Notes: generated by a model from the letters alone, not told the origin. Counted from the stretch's first letter, positions 1 to 7,153 are shown. The stretch: 11,919 nucleotides of DNA from Thermoleophilia bacterium (GCA_016929985.1 JAFGIH010000408.1:1-11919); one strand, 5' to 3'. Made by a program: numbers and translations.

Positions 1-1410
1 CCAATCGGAGCCCATCTTGTCGATCTCGTCGATCATGAAGACCGGGTTGCTGCTGCCCGCGTCGCGGATGGCCCGGATGATGGTGCCGGGCATGGCGCCC
101 ACATACGTGCGGCGGTGTCCGCGGATCTCGGACTCGTCGCGTACCCCGCCCACGCTTATGCGGATGAACTTACGTCCCATGGCCCGGGCGATGCTCTTAC
201 CCAGGCTGGTCTTGCCGACTCCGGGGGGTCCGGCGAAGCAGAGGATGGGGCCGGCGGCGCCGCTCTTGAGCTTCTGGACGGCCAAGAACTCCAGGATGCG
301 GTCTTTGACGTCCTCCAGGTCGTAGTGGTCTTCGTCGAGCACCTGGCGGGCGTGCGCGATGTCGAGGTCGTCTTCGGTGACCACCGACCAGGGCAGCGAC
401 AGTATCCAGTCGAGATAGGTGCGGATGACCCCGTACTCGGCCGCCGCTGGGGGCAGCTTCGCCAGCCGGTCCAACTCACGCCGGGCCTGCTTCTCGATCT
501 CTTCGGGCAACCCCGCCTTCTCCAGACGCTCGCGTAGCTCGTTGACCTCGGCCTGCGTCTCGTCGGTCTCGCCGAGCTCGTCCTGGATGGCCTTCATCTG
601 CTGGCGCAAGACGTACTCGCGCTGGCTCTTGTCCATCTCGGACTGCACCTGGTCCTGGATCTTGGAGCCCAGCTCGAGCACCTCCAGCTCGCGGCTCATG
701 AGCGCGGTGAGGCGGCGGAGGCGCTTGGACAACTCGACCTCTTCGAGCAGCTCCTGCTTATCCTCGGTCTTGAGACGCATGGTGGAGGCGATGAAGTAAC
801 CGAGCACGGCCGGGTCTTCGATGCTGGCGGCCGCCATCTCGAGCTCTTCGGGGAGATAGGGCACCAACTCGATGATCTTCGTGTAGACCGAGACGAGGTT
901 GCGCTGCAGAGCCTCCAGCTCGGTGGTCTGATCGACCACGTCGGGAAGATCGCTGACCTCGGCCACGAGATAGGGGTCTTCGCTGGTGAACTGCTCGATC
1001 TTGATGCGGCGGAGCCCCTGCGCGACGATGCGCAGGGTGCCGTCGGGAGCCTTGATCATCTTCTGGATGGTGGCCAATACGCCGACCGGATACACGTCGC
1101 CCGGACCGGGGGACTCGATCTCGGGGTCTTTCGACGCCACCAGACCCACCTGTCGGTCTCCGCGCAGGATCTCGTCTATCAGGCGCACCGAACGGGGCTG
1201 GCCCACAGCCAGGGGCATCATGGTCTCGGGAAAGACGACGGTGTCTTTCAGCGGGAGTATGGGCAACCGTAGTGGGCCGGCGGTGAAGGCGGCTTCAGAC
1301 GGTTCCTGGGAGACGATGACGAAATCCTGTCCGGCAGCGGCGAGCGTATCGGTGTCGACAGGCGCCGATGCGAACAAGAAGGCGTCGTTGAAGACCTCAC
1401 GGGCCGTCAT
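1..1410 (-). CDS. lon: ATP-dependent protease Lon, N-terminal 470 residues (3' end beyond the left edge)
   Basis: Lon is a cytoplasmic AAA+ serine protease that degrades misfolded and regulatory proteins. The minus-strand frame is open from ATG at 1410 to the window edge. LPILPLKD near residue 50 opens the LON substrate-binding domain (to about 240). A helical stretch follows, with SEMDKSQREYVLRQQMKAIQDE-type sequence typical of Lon. The AAA domain has Walker A GPPGVGKT at 394-401, then ISVGGVRDESEIRGHRRTYVG, and Walker B VFMIDEID at 457-464. The Ser/Lys protease domain lies outside the window. Lon is usually about 780-820 residues, so roughly 60% is seen. The start overlaps the hsp20 stop (ATGA), which implies coupling; GAGGAAGG sits about 9 bases upstream and a closer AGGAG only 2 bases upstream. 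About 48 residues precede the usual Lon start region, an N-terminal extension with no other ATG in it. Identification is secure. Confidence 0.97.
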   Translation of the reverse strand, partial: MTAREVFNDAFLFASAPVDTDTLAAAGQDFVIVSQEPSEAAFTAGPLRLPILPLKDTVVFPETMMPLAVGQPRSVRLIDEILRGDRQVGLVASKDPEIESPGPGDVYPVGVLATIQKMIKAPDGTLRIVAQGLRRIKIEQFTSEDPYLVAEVSDLPDVVDQTTELEALQRNLVSVYTKIIELVPYLPEELEMAAASIEDPAVLGYFIASTMRLKTEDKQELLEEVELSKRLRRLTALMSRELEVLELGSKIQDQVQSEMDKSQREYVLRQQMKAIQDELGETDETQAEVNELRERLEKAGLPEEIEKQARRELDRLAKLPPAAAEYGVIRTYLDWILSLPWSVVTEDDLDIAHARQVLDEDHYDLEDVKDRILEFLAVQKLKSGAAGPILCFAGPPGVGKTSLGKSIARAMGRKFIRISVGGVRDESEIRGHRRTYVGAMPGTIIRAIRDAGSSNPVFMIDEIDKMGSDW

Positions 1411-1883
1411 AGCTCCTGCCCTTCCTCATCCTCTTCCGTGGCCGTGATAGGGATGCGCTTTCTCACCGACCGCGGCTTGACCGGCAGCACGATCTCTAGG
1501 TAGCCGCCGCTGTAGTGGGCCGCGGCTTGGCCGGAGTCGACCTCTGGGGGCAGGGCCACCGTGCGCTCGAAGCGCCCGTAGGTGATCTCCATCTGCTGGT
1601 AGACGGCCTCGGGGTGATGCTGATACGAACGGACTCCGCTCACCCGTAGCACGTTCTCGTCGATCTCGAGGTCGACCGCCTGGGGGTCTATGCCGGGCAG
1701 TTCGAGCTTTACCACCACGGCCTTGCGGCTCCGGTCGTAGTAGACGTCGGCGTTGGGCCTGAAAGCGACCTTGCCGTAGCGGGGCGTGCGCTCGCCGCGC
1801 AGCAATTCGAGGAACATCTTGTCGACCTCGTTCTGCAACCGGCGCTGGCAGTCCCGCTGTTCGCTTTTGCCCTTGGCCTCCAT
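1407..1883 (-). CDS. Hsp20-family small heat-shock protein
   Basis: This is a 158-residue small heat-shock protein (alpha-crystallin family), an ATP-independent cytoplasmic holdase that keeps unfolding proteins soluble. The alpha-crystallin domain spans about residues 40-135: FRPNADVYY at its start, the KLELPGID strand, YGRFERTVALPPEVD, and the family signature region AHYSGGYLEIVLP. The C-terminal tail carries the I-x-I motif (RIPI) that docks onto neighbouring subunits during oligomer assembly, followed by an acidic end. Length is normal for the family. ATG 1883 is preceded by AAGGAGG at a spacing of about 4 bases. The gene begins 11 bases after the UPF0182 stop, and its TGA overlaps the lon ATG. 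The pairing of a holdase with Lon in one transcript suggests that bound clients are handed to the protease (inference). Confidence 0.95.
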   Translation of the reverse strand: MEAKGKSEQRDCQRRLQNEVDKMFLELLRGERTPRYGKVAFRPNADVYYDRSRKAVVVKLELPGIDPQAVDLEIDENVLRVSGVRSYQHHPEAVYQQMEITYGRFERTVALPPEVDSGQAAAHYSGGYLEIVLPVKPRSVRKRIPITATEEDEEGQEL

Positions 1884-1894
1884 GGTGCCTCCTT

Positions 1895-4813
1895 CTATTC
1901 CTCGGCGGCCAGCGCGCTCAGCACCTCGCCGAGAGCATCTATCTGGCGGCCGTACTCGGCCCAGTCTCCTTGTGTGAGGGCCTCGTTCGCGGCTTCGTAG
2001 TATTGATTAGCGAGTTCGATCAACGCGACTTTGTCTGCGGGCAGCGTGGTCGTCGGGCCCCCCGTTGTGGTGGTCGTGGTGGCGGGCGGCGCCGTCGTGG
2101 TCGTACTCGCGGGCGGCGCCGTCGTGGTGGTGGTCGACCCACTGGTTGTCGTGGTACCCGTCCCTATGGACTCTCCAAACAGCTTGGTCAGCGCGTCGCT
2201 CAGGCTGGGCTCCATGACCACCTCGTCACCGTATCCCACGATCACCCTCGTCAGCTCGGGGATGGGGCTCTGCTGGGCCTGCAGGTACACCGGCTCGAAG
2301 TACATGACCGACTGCTCCATCGGCACCACCAGGAGGTTGCCACGGATGACCTCGCTACCGGCCTGGCTCCACAGAGTGATCTGCGACGAGATGACCGGGT
2401 CGTTCGAGATGCGCGCTTCCATCTGGGCGGGTCCGTAGACCAGCTTGTTCTTGGGGAAGTCGATCAGCATGAGCTCGCCGTAGTGCTCCCCGTCCTGCCG
2501 GGCGGCGAGCATCGCGACCATGTTCATCTTGCTGAGGGGCGAGAACGGCTGCAGGAGGGTGAACTCCGGCTGGGTCTGGCCGGGCAGGGCAAGGACCTCG
2601 TAGTACGGCAGCACCGGGATCTCTTCCTGGCCGTAGATCTCCATGGGGATCTCCCACACGTCTTCTTTGTTGTAGAAGTTCTGTGGTTCGGTCATGTGAT
2701 AGGTGGAGAGCACGGCCGCCTGGACGCTGTAGAGGTCCTCCGGATAACGCATGTGCCTCCGCAGGTCGTCCGGAATCTGGTCGCCCGGGGTGAACAGCCC
2801 GTCGAAGACCTTGCCCCAGGTGTTCGCCATGGAGTCGTCCGGGTCCATCTGGTAGAGGGTCACGTCGCCGTTATACGCGTCGATGACTACTTTCACCGAG
2901 TTCCTGATGTAGTTGATGCCGTTGCCCTGCGGTTGCGAGTAGGGGAAGCGGCCCGTGGTGGTGTAGGCGTCCCACATCCACACCAGCGACCCGTCGTCGC
3001 GCACGACCACGTAGGGGTCTTTGTCGTAAGCGAGGAACGGCGCCAGGGCCTCCATGCGGTCCTTGATCGTGCGGCGGAACATTATGCGCGATTCGTCGGT
3101 GAGCGCGTTGGAGAAGAACAGCTTCAGGCTGTTGAAGCGGAAGCTGAACGCCATCTTGCGGGCGGTGGAGCCGATGGATACCCCTCCCTCGCCCTGGTAC
3201 GTGGTGAACTGGTTGGTCTCGCCCTTGGGATAGTCGAACTCGAGGCTCGTGGTGTTCACCACCACGAATTCGTTGCCGAGCTCACCGTAGTAGATCTCAG
3301 GCCGGGTGATGTTCATATCGGTGAGGGTGGTCGGCGGGATGTCTCTGACGAAGAGCCGGGGCAGACCGTCGGGACCGGCCTCGTTCACCGGGCTCAGCAC
3401 GAACCCGTAGCCGTGGGTGTAGGTGAGGTGCTTGTTGACCCAGGTCTGCGACTGCGTCTGCAACTGGGTCTGGTCGAGCTCGCGGGCGCTGATGAGCACC
3501 TGCCGGTACTTGTCGTCGATGATGTAGCGATCGATGTCGACATCGTTGAAGGAGTAATAGAGGCGGATCTCCTGGATCTGCGAGTAGGTGGAGAGGGCCG
3601 GCCGGGGCTCCCACAGACGCACGTTGTCGGTAGTGGCGGAGTTGGCTATGACACCAGCGGCCGTGAGTTCGGTATTGGCCTCGAGTGACACTTTCGTGAT
3701 GTTTTCGAGGTTGAAGGCCCAGCGGGTCGAGTCGATGTTGTTCTTGATGTACTCGCTCTCGGCCGTGATCTCGTTGGGCGACACACGGTACTGCTGGACG
3801 ATGGCCGGATAGGCCTTGCCGCCGATGGCCCAGGTCAGGAACATCACGGCGATGGCTATCGCGGGCAGGCGCCATCCCTTGTAGCGGATGTTGATGATGA
3901 AGAGCGCCGCGGCGATGAGCGACACGATGGCCAGGAAGTGCAGCACCGGTAGCGCAGCGTGCACGTCGGTGTAGCTCGCTCCGAAGGTGACGCCACGTGT
4001 GGAGTAGTCCAGTTCCCAGGTCTGCAGCATGTAGTCGCCGGCTTTCGCAACCATGGCCAGGGCGAAGATCGCCGAGAGGTGGGCCTTCACGTGGGGAGCG
4101 AGACTGACCCTGTTCTTGTCGTTGACCACCAAGGCCCGGTCGACCACGTAGGTGAAGGCCGCTGCAATGAAAGTGAACAGCAGCATCATTCCGACAAAAT
4201 TCACCAGCATCGACCAGAGCGGCAAAGTGAACACGAAGAACGAGGCGTCCTTGCTGAAGAGGGGGTCGGAGTAGCCGAAGTCCACCTTGTTCAGGAAGAG
4301 GAGCACCTCCTCCCAGCGGCCGCTGTAGCTGACGCCGATGATGATGGTCAGCAGCAGCGAGACCAGCAGCACGATCCGGCCGGTCCAGCGCCGCTTGGTA
4401 GCCCATTCGAAGACGTTGCTCTCTTCGCCCTCGCTGACGGGGACCAGCTTCGGCGAGATCTTGCGGGCCAACCACAGGTTGCCGTAGAAGAACCCGAAGA
4501 AGATCACGGCGAAAAACAAGCCCACGCAGATGCGGGCCCAGATGGGGGTCCAGAAGACGTTCGTGTAGCCGAGCTCCTGATACCACCAATAGCCTGTGAA
4601 GATGCGCGAGATGAGGTTGGCCAGGCCGAACAGCACCAGCAACGCCAGCACCACGATCACCCCGCGGCGCACCGCGCCCGGCTTCATCCTGGTGAGCCGC
4701 TCCAACCAGTCCGGCCCGGCGTTCTGGGGCTTCTTGGCCTCGGGCGGTTTCTTGGCCTCTGGCGGCCTTTTGTCTTCGGCCGGCTGCTTGCGTTCTTCAG
4801 GTATCTCGGCCAT
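1895..4813 (-). CDS. UPF0182 family large integral membrane protein
   Basis: This 972-residue protein belongs to UPF0182 (COG1615), a family of unknown function common in Actinobacteria and cyanobacteria. A charged Lys/Pro/Glu N-terminus (residues 1-45, with the near-repeat PPEAKK) precedes seven predicted membrane segments at about 51-68, 88-113, 143-163, 203-228, then three more before about residue 335. A long extracytoplasmic-type domain follows (about 340-880), including YWWYQELGYTNVFW earlier and the RYPEDLYSVQAAVLSTYH stretch typical of the family. A Thr/Ala/Pro linker (about 883-926) joins it to a short helical C-terminal end with the GDWAEYG motif. The ATG at 4813 overlaps the TGA of the upstream hydrolase gene (TGATG); a GTG one codon earlier (4816) is an alternative start. 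No strong Shine-Dalgarno is placed for either, so translational coupling is likely. Function is not known and I do not assign one. Confidence 0.93.
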   Translation of the reverse strand: MAEIPEERKQPAEDKRPPEAKKPPEAKKPQNAGPDWLERLTRMKPGAVRRGVIVVLALLVLFGLANLISRIFTGYWWYQELGYTNVFWTPIWARICVGLFFAVIFFGFFYGNLWLARKISPKLVPVSEGEESNVFEWATKRRWTGRIVLLVSLLLTIIIGVSYSGRWEEVLLFLNKVDFGYSDPLFSKDASFFVFTLPLWSMLVNFVGMMLLFTFIAAAFTYVVDRALVVNDKNRVSLAPHVKAHLSAIFALAMVAKAGDYMLQTWELDYSTRGVTFGASYTDVHAALPVLHFLAIVSLIAAALFIINIRYKGWRLPAIAIAVMFLTWAIGGKAYPAIVQQYRVSPNEITAESEYIKNNIDSTRWAFNLENITKVSLEANTELTAAGVIANSATTDNVRLWEPRPALSTYSQIQEIRLYYSFNDVDIDRYIIDDKYRQVLISARELDQTQLQTQSQTWVNKHLTYTHGYGFVLSPVNEAGPDGLPRLFVRDIPPTTLTDMNITRPEIYYGELGNEFVVVNTTSLEFDYPKGETNQFTTYQGEGGVSIGSTARKMAFSFRFNSLKLFFSNALTDESRIMFRRTIKDRMEALAPFLAYDKDPYVVVRDDGSLVWMWDAYTTTGRFPYSQPQGNGINYIRNSVKVVIDAYNGDVTLYQMDPDDSMANTWGKVFDGLFTPGDQIPDDLRRHMRYPEDLYSVQAAVLSTYHMTEPQNFYNKEDVWEIPMEIYGQEEIPVLPYYEVLALPGQTQPEFTLLQPFSPLSKMNMVAMLAARQDGEHYGELMLIDFPKNKLVYGPAQMEARISNDPVISSQITLWSQAGSEVIRGNLLVVPMEQSVMYFEPVYLQAQQSPIPELTRVIVGYGDEVVMEPSLSDALTKLFGESIGTGTTTTSGSTTTTTAPPASTTTTAPPATTTTTTGGPTTTLPADKVALIELANQYYEAANEALTQGDWAEYGRQIDALGEVLSALAAEE
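2035..2165 (-). repeat. Low-complexity Thr/Ala/Pro-coding tract with a 20-bp direct repeat
   Basis: Within the UPF0182 gene, the DNA encodes runs of Thr broken by APP and GG. A 20-bp direct repeat lies at 2082-2101 and 2109-2128, offset by 27 bp. It encodes a flexible, probably surface-exposed linker between the large domain and the C-terminal helix. Such tracts vary in length through slippage or unequal exchange. Confidence 0.75.
4731..4766 (-). repeat. Two 18-bp tandem repeats encoding PPEAKK
   Basis: Units at 4731-4748 and 4749-4766 are near-identical, and a degenerate third follows at 4767-4784. They encode the Pro/Glu/Lys-rich cytoplasmic N-terminus of the UPF0182 protein. The tract is probably a flexible basic tail; I see no domain in it. 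Confidence 0.6.
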
Positions 4814-5469
4814 CACAGAGCGTGCTCCAGCACGACGATGCTTCGTTTGGCAGGCAACATATCTTTAGTGACCTCCAGCGTAGAGCCGTTCTTGCGCTCC
4901 ACATTCTCTTGTGTCTCCAGGAACGGTTCTACCCCCGCGATGGGGAAATCCACCTTGTCGGTCTTGTAGTGCATGGGCACGACGATGCGCGGGTTCAGGC
5001 TTTCGATCACCTGAGCGGCCTCCTTGTGGTCGATGGTGAAAAAGCCTCCAACGGGGATCAGTAACACGTCCACCGCGCCGATGGCCTCTACCATGGCCGC
5101 GTCGAGCGTGTGGCCGAGATCGCCCAGGTGCACCAGGCGGATGTCACCGTCGTCGACGACGATGATGGTGTTCTTGCCCCGCTTCTCGCCCCCGGCTTCG
5201 TCGTGAGCCACGTGCACGCCGGAGATGCGCACGGCCCCCACCGTCTCGGCTTCGGGGTGGACGAACACGAGAGGTGCGCCGGGGATGGTGTCGGTGGCGC
5301 AGTGGTCGTCGTGGGCATGAGTGGCTACCACCACATCCGCGGTCTCCTGGATCGGTCCGTATTTGACCGCTCCATCGAAGCACCCGTGCCGGTAGGGGTC
5401 GAGGATCACCCTGGTTCCGTCTGCCGCTTGAAGGAGGAAGGAAGAGTGGCCGAAGTACGTCAGTCTCAT
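4813..5469 (-). CDS. Metallo-beta-lactamase-fold metal-dependent hydrolase (COG2220/UlaG-like)
   Basis: This 218-residue protein has the compact metallo-beta-lactamase fold of the COG2220/UPF0173 type. It opens with MRLTYFGHSSF, where GHSSF (7-11) is characteristic of this branch. The metal-binding motif H-x-H-x-D-H is at 51-56 (HAHDDH). Further likely ligands or active-site positions are H89-D90, HLGDLGH at 114-120 and the late MHYKT. GGFFTIDHKEA matches the family motif before the final His. No signal peptide is seen, so it is probably cytoplasmic. Substrate cannot be read from the sequence; relatives include lactonases and uncharacterised hydrolases. ATG 5469 has GGAGG 8 bases upstream. 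It is the first gene of the leftward operon, and its TGA overlaps the UPF0182 ATG. Confidence 0.9.
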   Translation of the reverse strand: MRLTYFGHSSFLLQAADGTRVILDPYRHGCFDGAVKYGPIQETADVVVATHAHDDHCATDTIPGAPLVFVHPEAETVGAVRISGVHVAHDEAGGEKRGKNTIIVVDDGDIRLVHLGDLGHTLDAAMVEAIGAVDVLLIPVGGFFTIDHKEAAQVIESLNPRIVVPMHYKTDKVDFPIAGVEPFLETQENVERKNGSTLEVTKDMLPAKRSIVVLEHAL

Positions 5470-5614
5470 TGCGGTCGCCTCCGCTGGCTCTTGTGAGTCA
5501 TGTCAGATGCCAGCATAGGTTAGCGGATTCGAGTAATGGGTAACAATACGCAAGCCCGGGAGGGTCACCGGCAGTATGTCCGCTCCCTCGGGTATGATGA
5601 CGGCGACGATGCGG

Positions 5615-5632
5615 GGGCCGGATGATCGGCCC
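5615..5632 (+). other. Hairpin in the trxA leader
   Basis: GGGCCG and CGGCCC form a perfect 6-bp stem around a GATGAT loop. It ends 10 bases before the AAGGAG ribosome-binding site. There is no T-tract, so it is not an intrinsic terminator. It could modulate translation or mRNA stability, or be incidental in GC-rich DNA. Confidence 0.35.
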
Positions 5633-5642
5633 GGAAGCAGAG

Positions 5643-5648
5643 AAGGAG
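5643..5648 (+). promoter_or_regulatory. Ribosome-binding site deciding the trxA start
   Basis: AAGGAG lies 6 bases before ATG 5655. This supports that start over the in-frame ATG at 5622, which would add 11 residues upstream of the thioredoxin fold and has the leader hairpin overlapping it. Confidence 0.8.
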
Positions 5649-5654
5649 AATGCA

Positions 5655-5981
5655 ATGAGTGATGGGACCGTCCAGGAAGTCGGCGCACAGGAATTCGACC
5701 AGATCGTGTCAACGTCCACCGTTCCCGTGGTGGCCGATTTCTGGGCCCCGTGGTGCGGCCCGTGCCGTATGGTAGGCCCCGTTCTGGAGAAGCTGGCCGC
5801 CGATCACGCCGATGCGGTGAAGGTGGTCAAGGTCAACGTGGACATGAACCAGGAGTTAGCGGCTCGGTTCGGGATCATGAGCATCCCCACGGTCATCATG
5901 TTCAGCGGAGGCGAGCTCCAGAAGCAGTTGATCGGGGCCCGCGGGCAGAAAGACTACGAGCAGGAGTTCGGGATCGTCTGA
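5655..5981 (+). CDS. trxA: Thioredoxin
   Basis: This 108-residue thioredoxin is a cytoplasmic dithiol-disulfide oxidoreductase, normally reduced by thioredoxin reductase. The active site WCGPC is at 33-37, preceded by the buried Asp of VVADFWAPW. The cis-proline that packs against it is P78 in SIPT. The core order (KVVKVNVD, then ARFGIMSIPTVIMF, then GGELQKQLIGARG) matches classical thioredoxins in full, and length is canonical. No signal peptide is present. The TGA overlaps the next gene's ATG by one base (TGATG). It stands first in a plus-strand run that later includes an extracytoplasmic redoxin. It may supply electrons for such proteins, but that would need a membrane relay not seen here. 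Confidence 0.97.
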   Translation: MSDGTVQEVGAQEFDQIVSTSTVPVVADFWAPWCGPCRMVGPVLEKLAADHADAVKVVKVNVDMNQELAARFGIMSIPTVIMFSGGELQKQLIGARGQKDYEQEFGIV

Positions 5982-6205
5982 TGGCTTCATATGATCTGAG
6001 ATGTTGTTCTTGCGGTAAGGAGTTCGAGGTCTTCGTCCTTGGTTTTCTCAAGGACGAAGCCAAGGTCTGTCCTGATTGCGGGGGTCGCGAGGTCGAGCAG
6101 CGCTTCACCGGGTTCGGCGGGGTGATGGGCCTCGATTCGTCGTCGCAGTCGTGCTTCGGCAGCTGCGAGCCGCGCAGCTGCCAGACGGCCTCCGGCTTCA
6201 GCTGA
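5981..6205 (+). CDS. Small Zn-ribbon protein (FmdB-like)
   Basis: This 74-residue protein opens with MASYDLRCCSCGKEFEV, as in FmdB-family zinc-ribbon proteins. The likely zinc ligands are C8 and C11 with C30 and C33 (CPDCG), two knuckles 18 residues apart; C9 is an extra cysteine. After VEQRFTGFGG the C-terminal part is Ser/Cys-rich with C58, C62 and C67, which is unusual for the core ribbon. Proteins annotated as FmdB regulators have no proven common function. The start overlaps the trxA stop (TGATG), so its translation is probably coupled to thioredoxin. Cytoplasmic location is expected. A role in redox or metal sensing is a guess from the context. Confidence 0.82.
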   Translation: MASYDLRCCSCGKEFEVFVLGFLKDEAKVCPDCGGREVEQRFTGFGGVMGLDSSSQSCFGSCEPRSCQTASGFS

Positions 6206-6218
6206 GCGGGCTAGCGTA

Positions 6219-6235
6219 GGGGCCCGTGGGGCCTC
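6219..6235 (+). terminator. Possible weak terminator after the Zn-ribbon gene
   Basis: GGGGCCC and GGGCCTC can pair (7 bp including one G-T) around a GTG loop, 13 bases after the stop codon. Only a broken T-rich stretch (CATTTCT) follows, so termination may be partial and some transcripts could read into lgt. Confidence 0.35.
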
Positions 6236-6261
6236 CGGTCATTTCTAGAGAACTCCCGTGA

Positions 6262-6267
6262 GATAAT
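6262..6267 (+). promoter_or_regulatory. Candidate -10 element upstream of lgt
   Basis: GATAAT is one base from the consensus -10. A start of transcription near 6274 would place the stable hairpin at 6276-6297 at the very 5' end of the lgt mRNA. No convincing -35 was found at the right distance, so the call rests on the -10 alone. Confidence 0.3.
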
Positions 6268-6275
6268 CCCACCGT

Positions 6276-6297
6276 GCGCCGTTCTTCGGGACGGCGC
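6276..6297 (+). other. UUCG-capped hairpin in the lgt leader
   Basis: GCGCCGTTC and GGACGGCGC form a 9-bp stem (one G-T pair) closed by a C(TTCG)G tetraloop, one of the most stable RNA caps known. No T-tract follows, so it is not a standard terminator. It lies 21 bases before the lgt ribosome-binding site and may protect the 5' end of the transcript. Confidence 0.55.
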
Positions 6298-6328
6298 CTG
6301 GCTGTGGTGCCACACGAGAAGGAGTTCC

Positions 6329-7150
6329 ATGCACCCAGAGCTGTTCCACATCGGCGGCTTCACCATGAACTCATACGGGACCATGCTGGCCCTGGCGTTC
6401 ATCTCCGCGGGCATCGTGGCCTACTGGCAGTTCAAGAAGCGAGGAGTCAAGCCCGACTTCGTCTACCCGCTGGTCATCGCCGCCGTCATAGGCGGCCTGC
6501 TCGGGGGGAAGATCCACTATCTCATCATCCATCCCGACGCGTGGCCGGAGAACATGCTGAGCGGCCAGGGCCTCGTCTGGTTCGGCGGTCTTTTCGGCGC
6601 CATCGCCGCGGTGGTGGTGGTCACGCTGGTCTCGAAGCAGAGGCTGGCTGCGATCATGGACTCGGGGGCGATAGCGGTTGCGATGGGCTACGTCTTCGGC
6701 CGTCTGGGGTGCTTTCTCAGGGGCTGCTGTTACGGGACGCCCACCGATCTCCCCTGGGGCATGTCGTTCCCGCAGGGGGTGCCGCCTACCCCGGAAGGCG
6801 TACATGTCCATCCTACGCAGCTCTACTCAAGTCTCGCCTCTCTGGTCATCTTCGCGCTGCTGGCATGGGTCATCGGCCCACGATTCAAGCGGGAAGGACC
6901 ACTCATGTTCGCCTACGCGGTGCTCGCGGGCATAGAGCGGTTCTTGGTTGAGTTCATCCGTGCCAACCAGCCGGTGGTCTGGGGGTTGACGCAGCAACAG
7001 TGGATCGCCATCGCGATAGTGGTAGTGGGCGCCGTCGGGATGTGGTGGTTTGGGACTCATGGCCGGTTACGTCCGGTGGAACCTGGGAAGACAAAGGCCA
7101 AGGTGGTTGTCGCGCCGGCTGCGGCCGGTTCAGGCAAGAAGAAGGGTTGA
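6329..7150 (+). CDS. lgt: Prolipoprotein diacylglyceryl transferase
   Basis: Lgt transfers diacylglycerol from phosphatidylglycerol to the lipobox cysteine of prolipoproteins in the cytoplasmic membrane. The 273-residue protein has about seven membrane segments. It carries the Lgt signature GRLGCFLRGCCYG (124-136; R125 matches the essential signature arginine), the HPTQLY motif (161-166) and the late IERFLVEFIR motif. The first membrane motif reads GLVWFGG (81-87), with Phe where many homologues have His or Tyr next to the glycines. The signature has Cys in place of the Asn/Glu of enteric Lgt, a variant I recall from other phyla. The C-terminus is a Lys-rich tail ending GSGKKKG. ATG 6329 has AAGGAG 4 bases upstream. 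The two genes that follow both encode lipoproteins with LAGC lipoboxes, which are likely substrates. Confidence 0.96.
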   Translation: MHPELFHIGGFTMNSYGTMLALAFISAGIVAYWQFKKRGVKPDFVYPLVIAAVIGGLLGGKIHYLIIHPDAWPENMLSGQGLVWFGGLFGAIAAVVVVTLVSKQRLAAIMDSGAIAVAMGYVFGRLGCFLRGCCYGTPTDLPWGMSFPQGVPPTPEGVHVHPTQLYSSLASLVIFALLAWVIGPRFKREGPLMFAYAVLAGIERFLVEFIRANQPVVWGLTQQQWIAIAIVVVGAVGMWWFGTHGRLRPVEPGKTKAKVVVAPAAAGSGKKKG

Positions 7151-7153
7151 GGC

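Larger units (their letters stand above)
5470..5654. promoter_or_regulatory. Divergent intergenic region driving the hydrolase operon (left) and trxA (right)
   Basis: The 185 bases between two divergent genes must hold at least two promoters. The AT content rises locally at 5510-5550. On the plus strand, TATGAT at 5593-5598 could be a -10 for trxA, but no good -35 is visible. On the minus strand, TATGCT (about 5509-5514) is a candidate -10, again without a clear -35. No recognisable CIRCE or HAIR heat-shock operator was seen. Confidence 0.4.

Noticed and set aside
1970..3688. Long plus-strand open frame opposite UPF0182 (572 codons)
   Set aside because: It is a GC-rich shadow with His/Arg/Gly/Val-heavy composition and no recognisable domain. 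The minus-strand frame is a clear UPF0182 protein over the same bases.
3297..4589. Minus-strand 430-codon frame inside UPF0182
   Set aside because: It is an out-of-frame shadow, rich in Arg/His/Pro/Leu, without membrane segments or motifs.
3959..4969. Plus-strand open frame across the UPF0182 and hydrolase genes
   Set aside because: It is antisense to two recognised genes, rich in His/Gln/Glu with no fold, and crosses their junction.
5622..5654. Upstream ATG as the trxA start
   Set aside because: It adds residues not seen in thioredoxins, overlaps the leader hairpin and lacks a good ribosome-binding site. ATG 5655 has AAGGAG at 6 bases.
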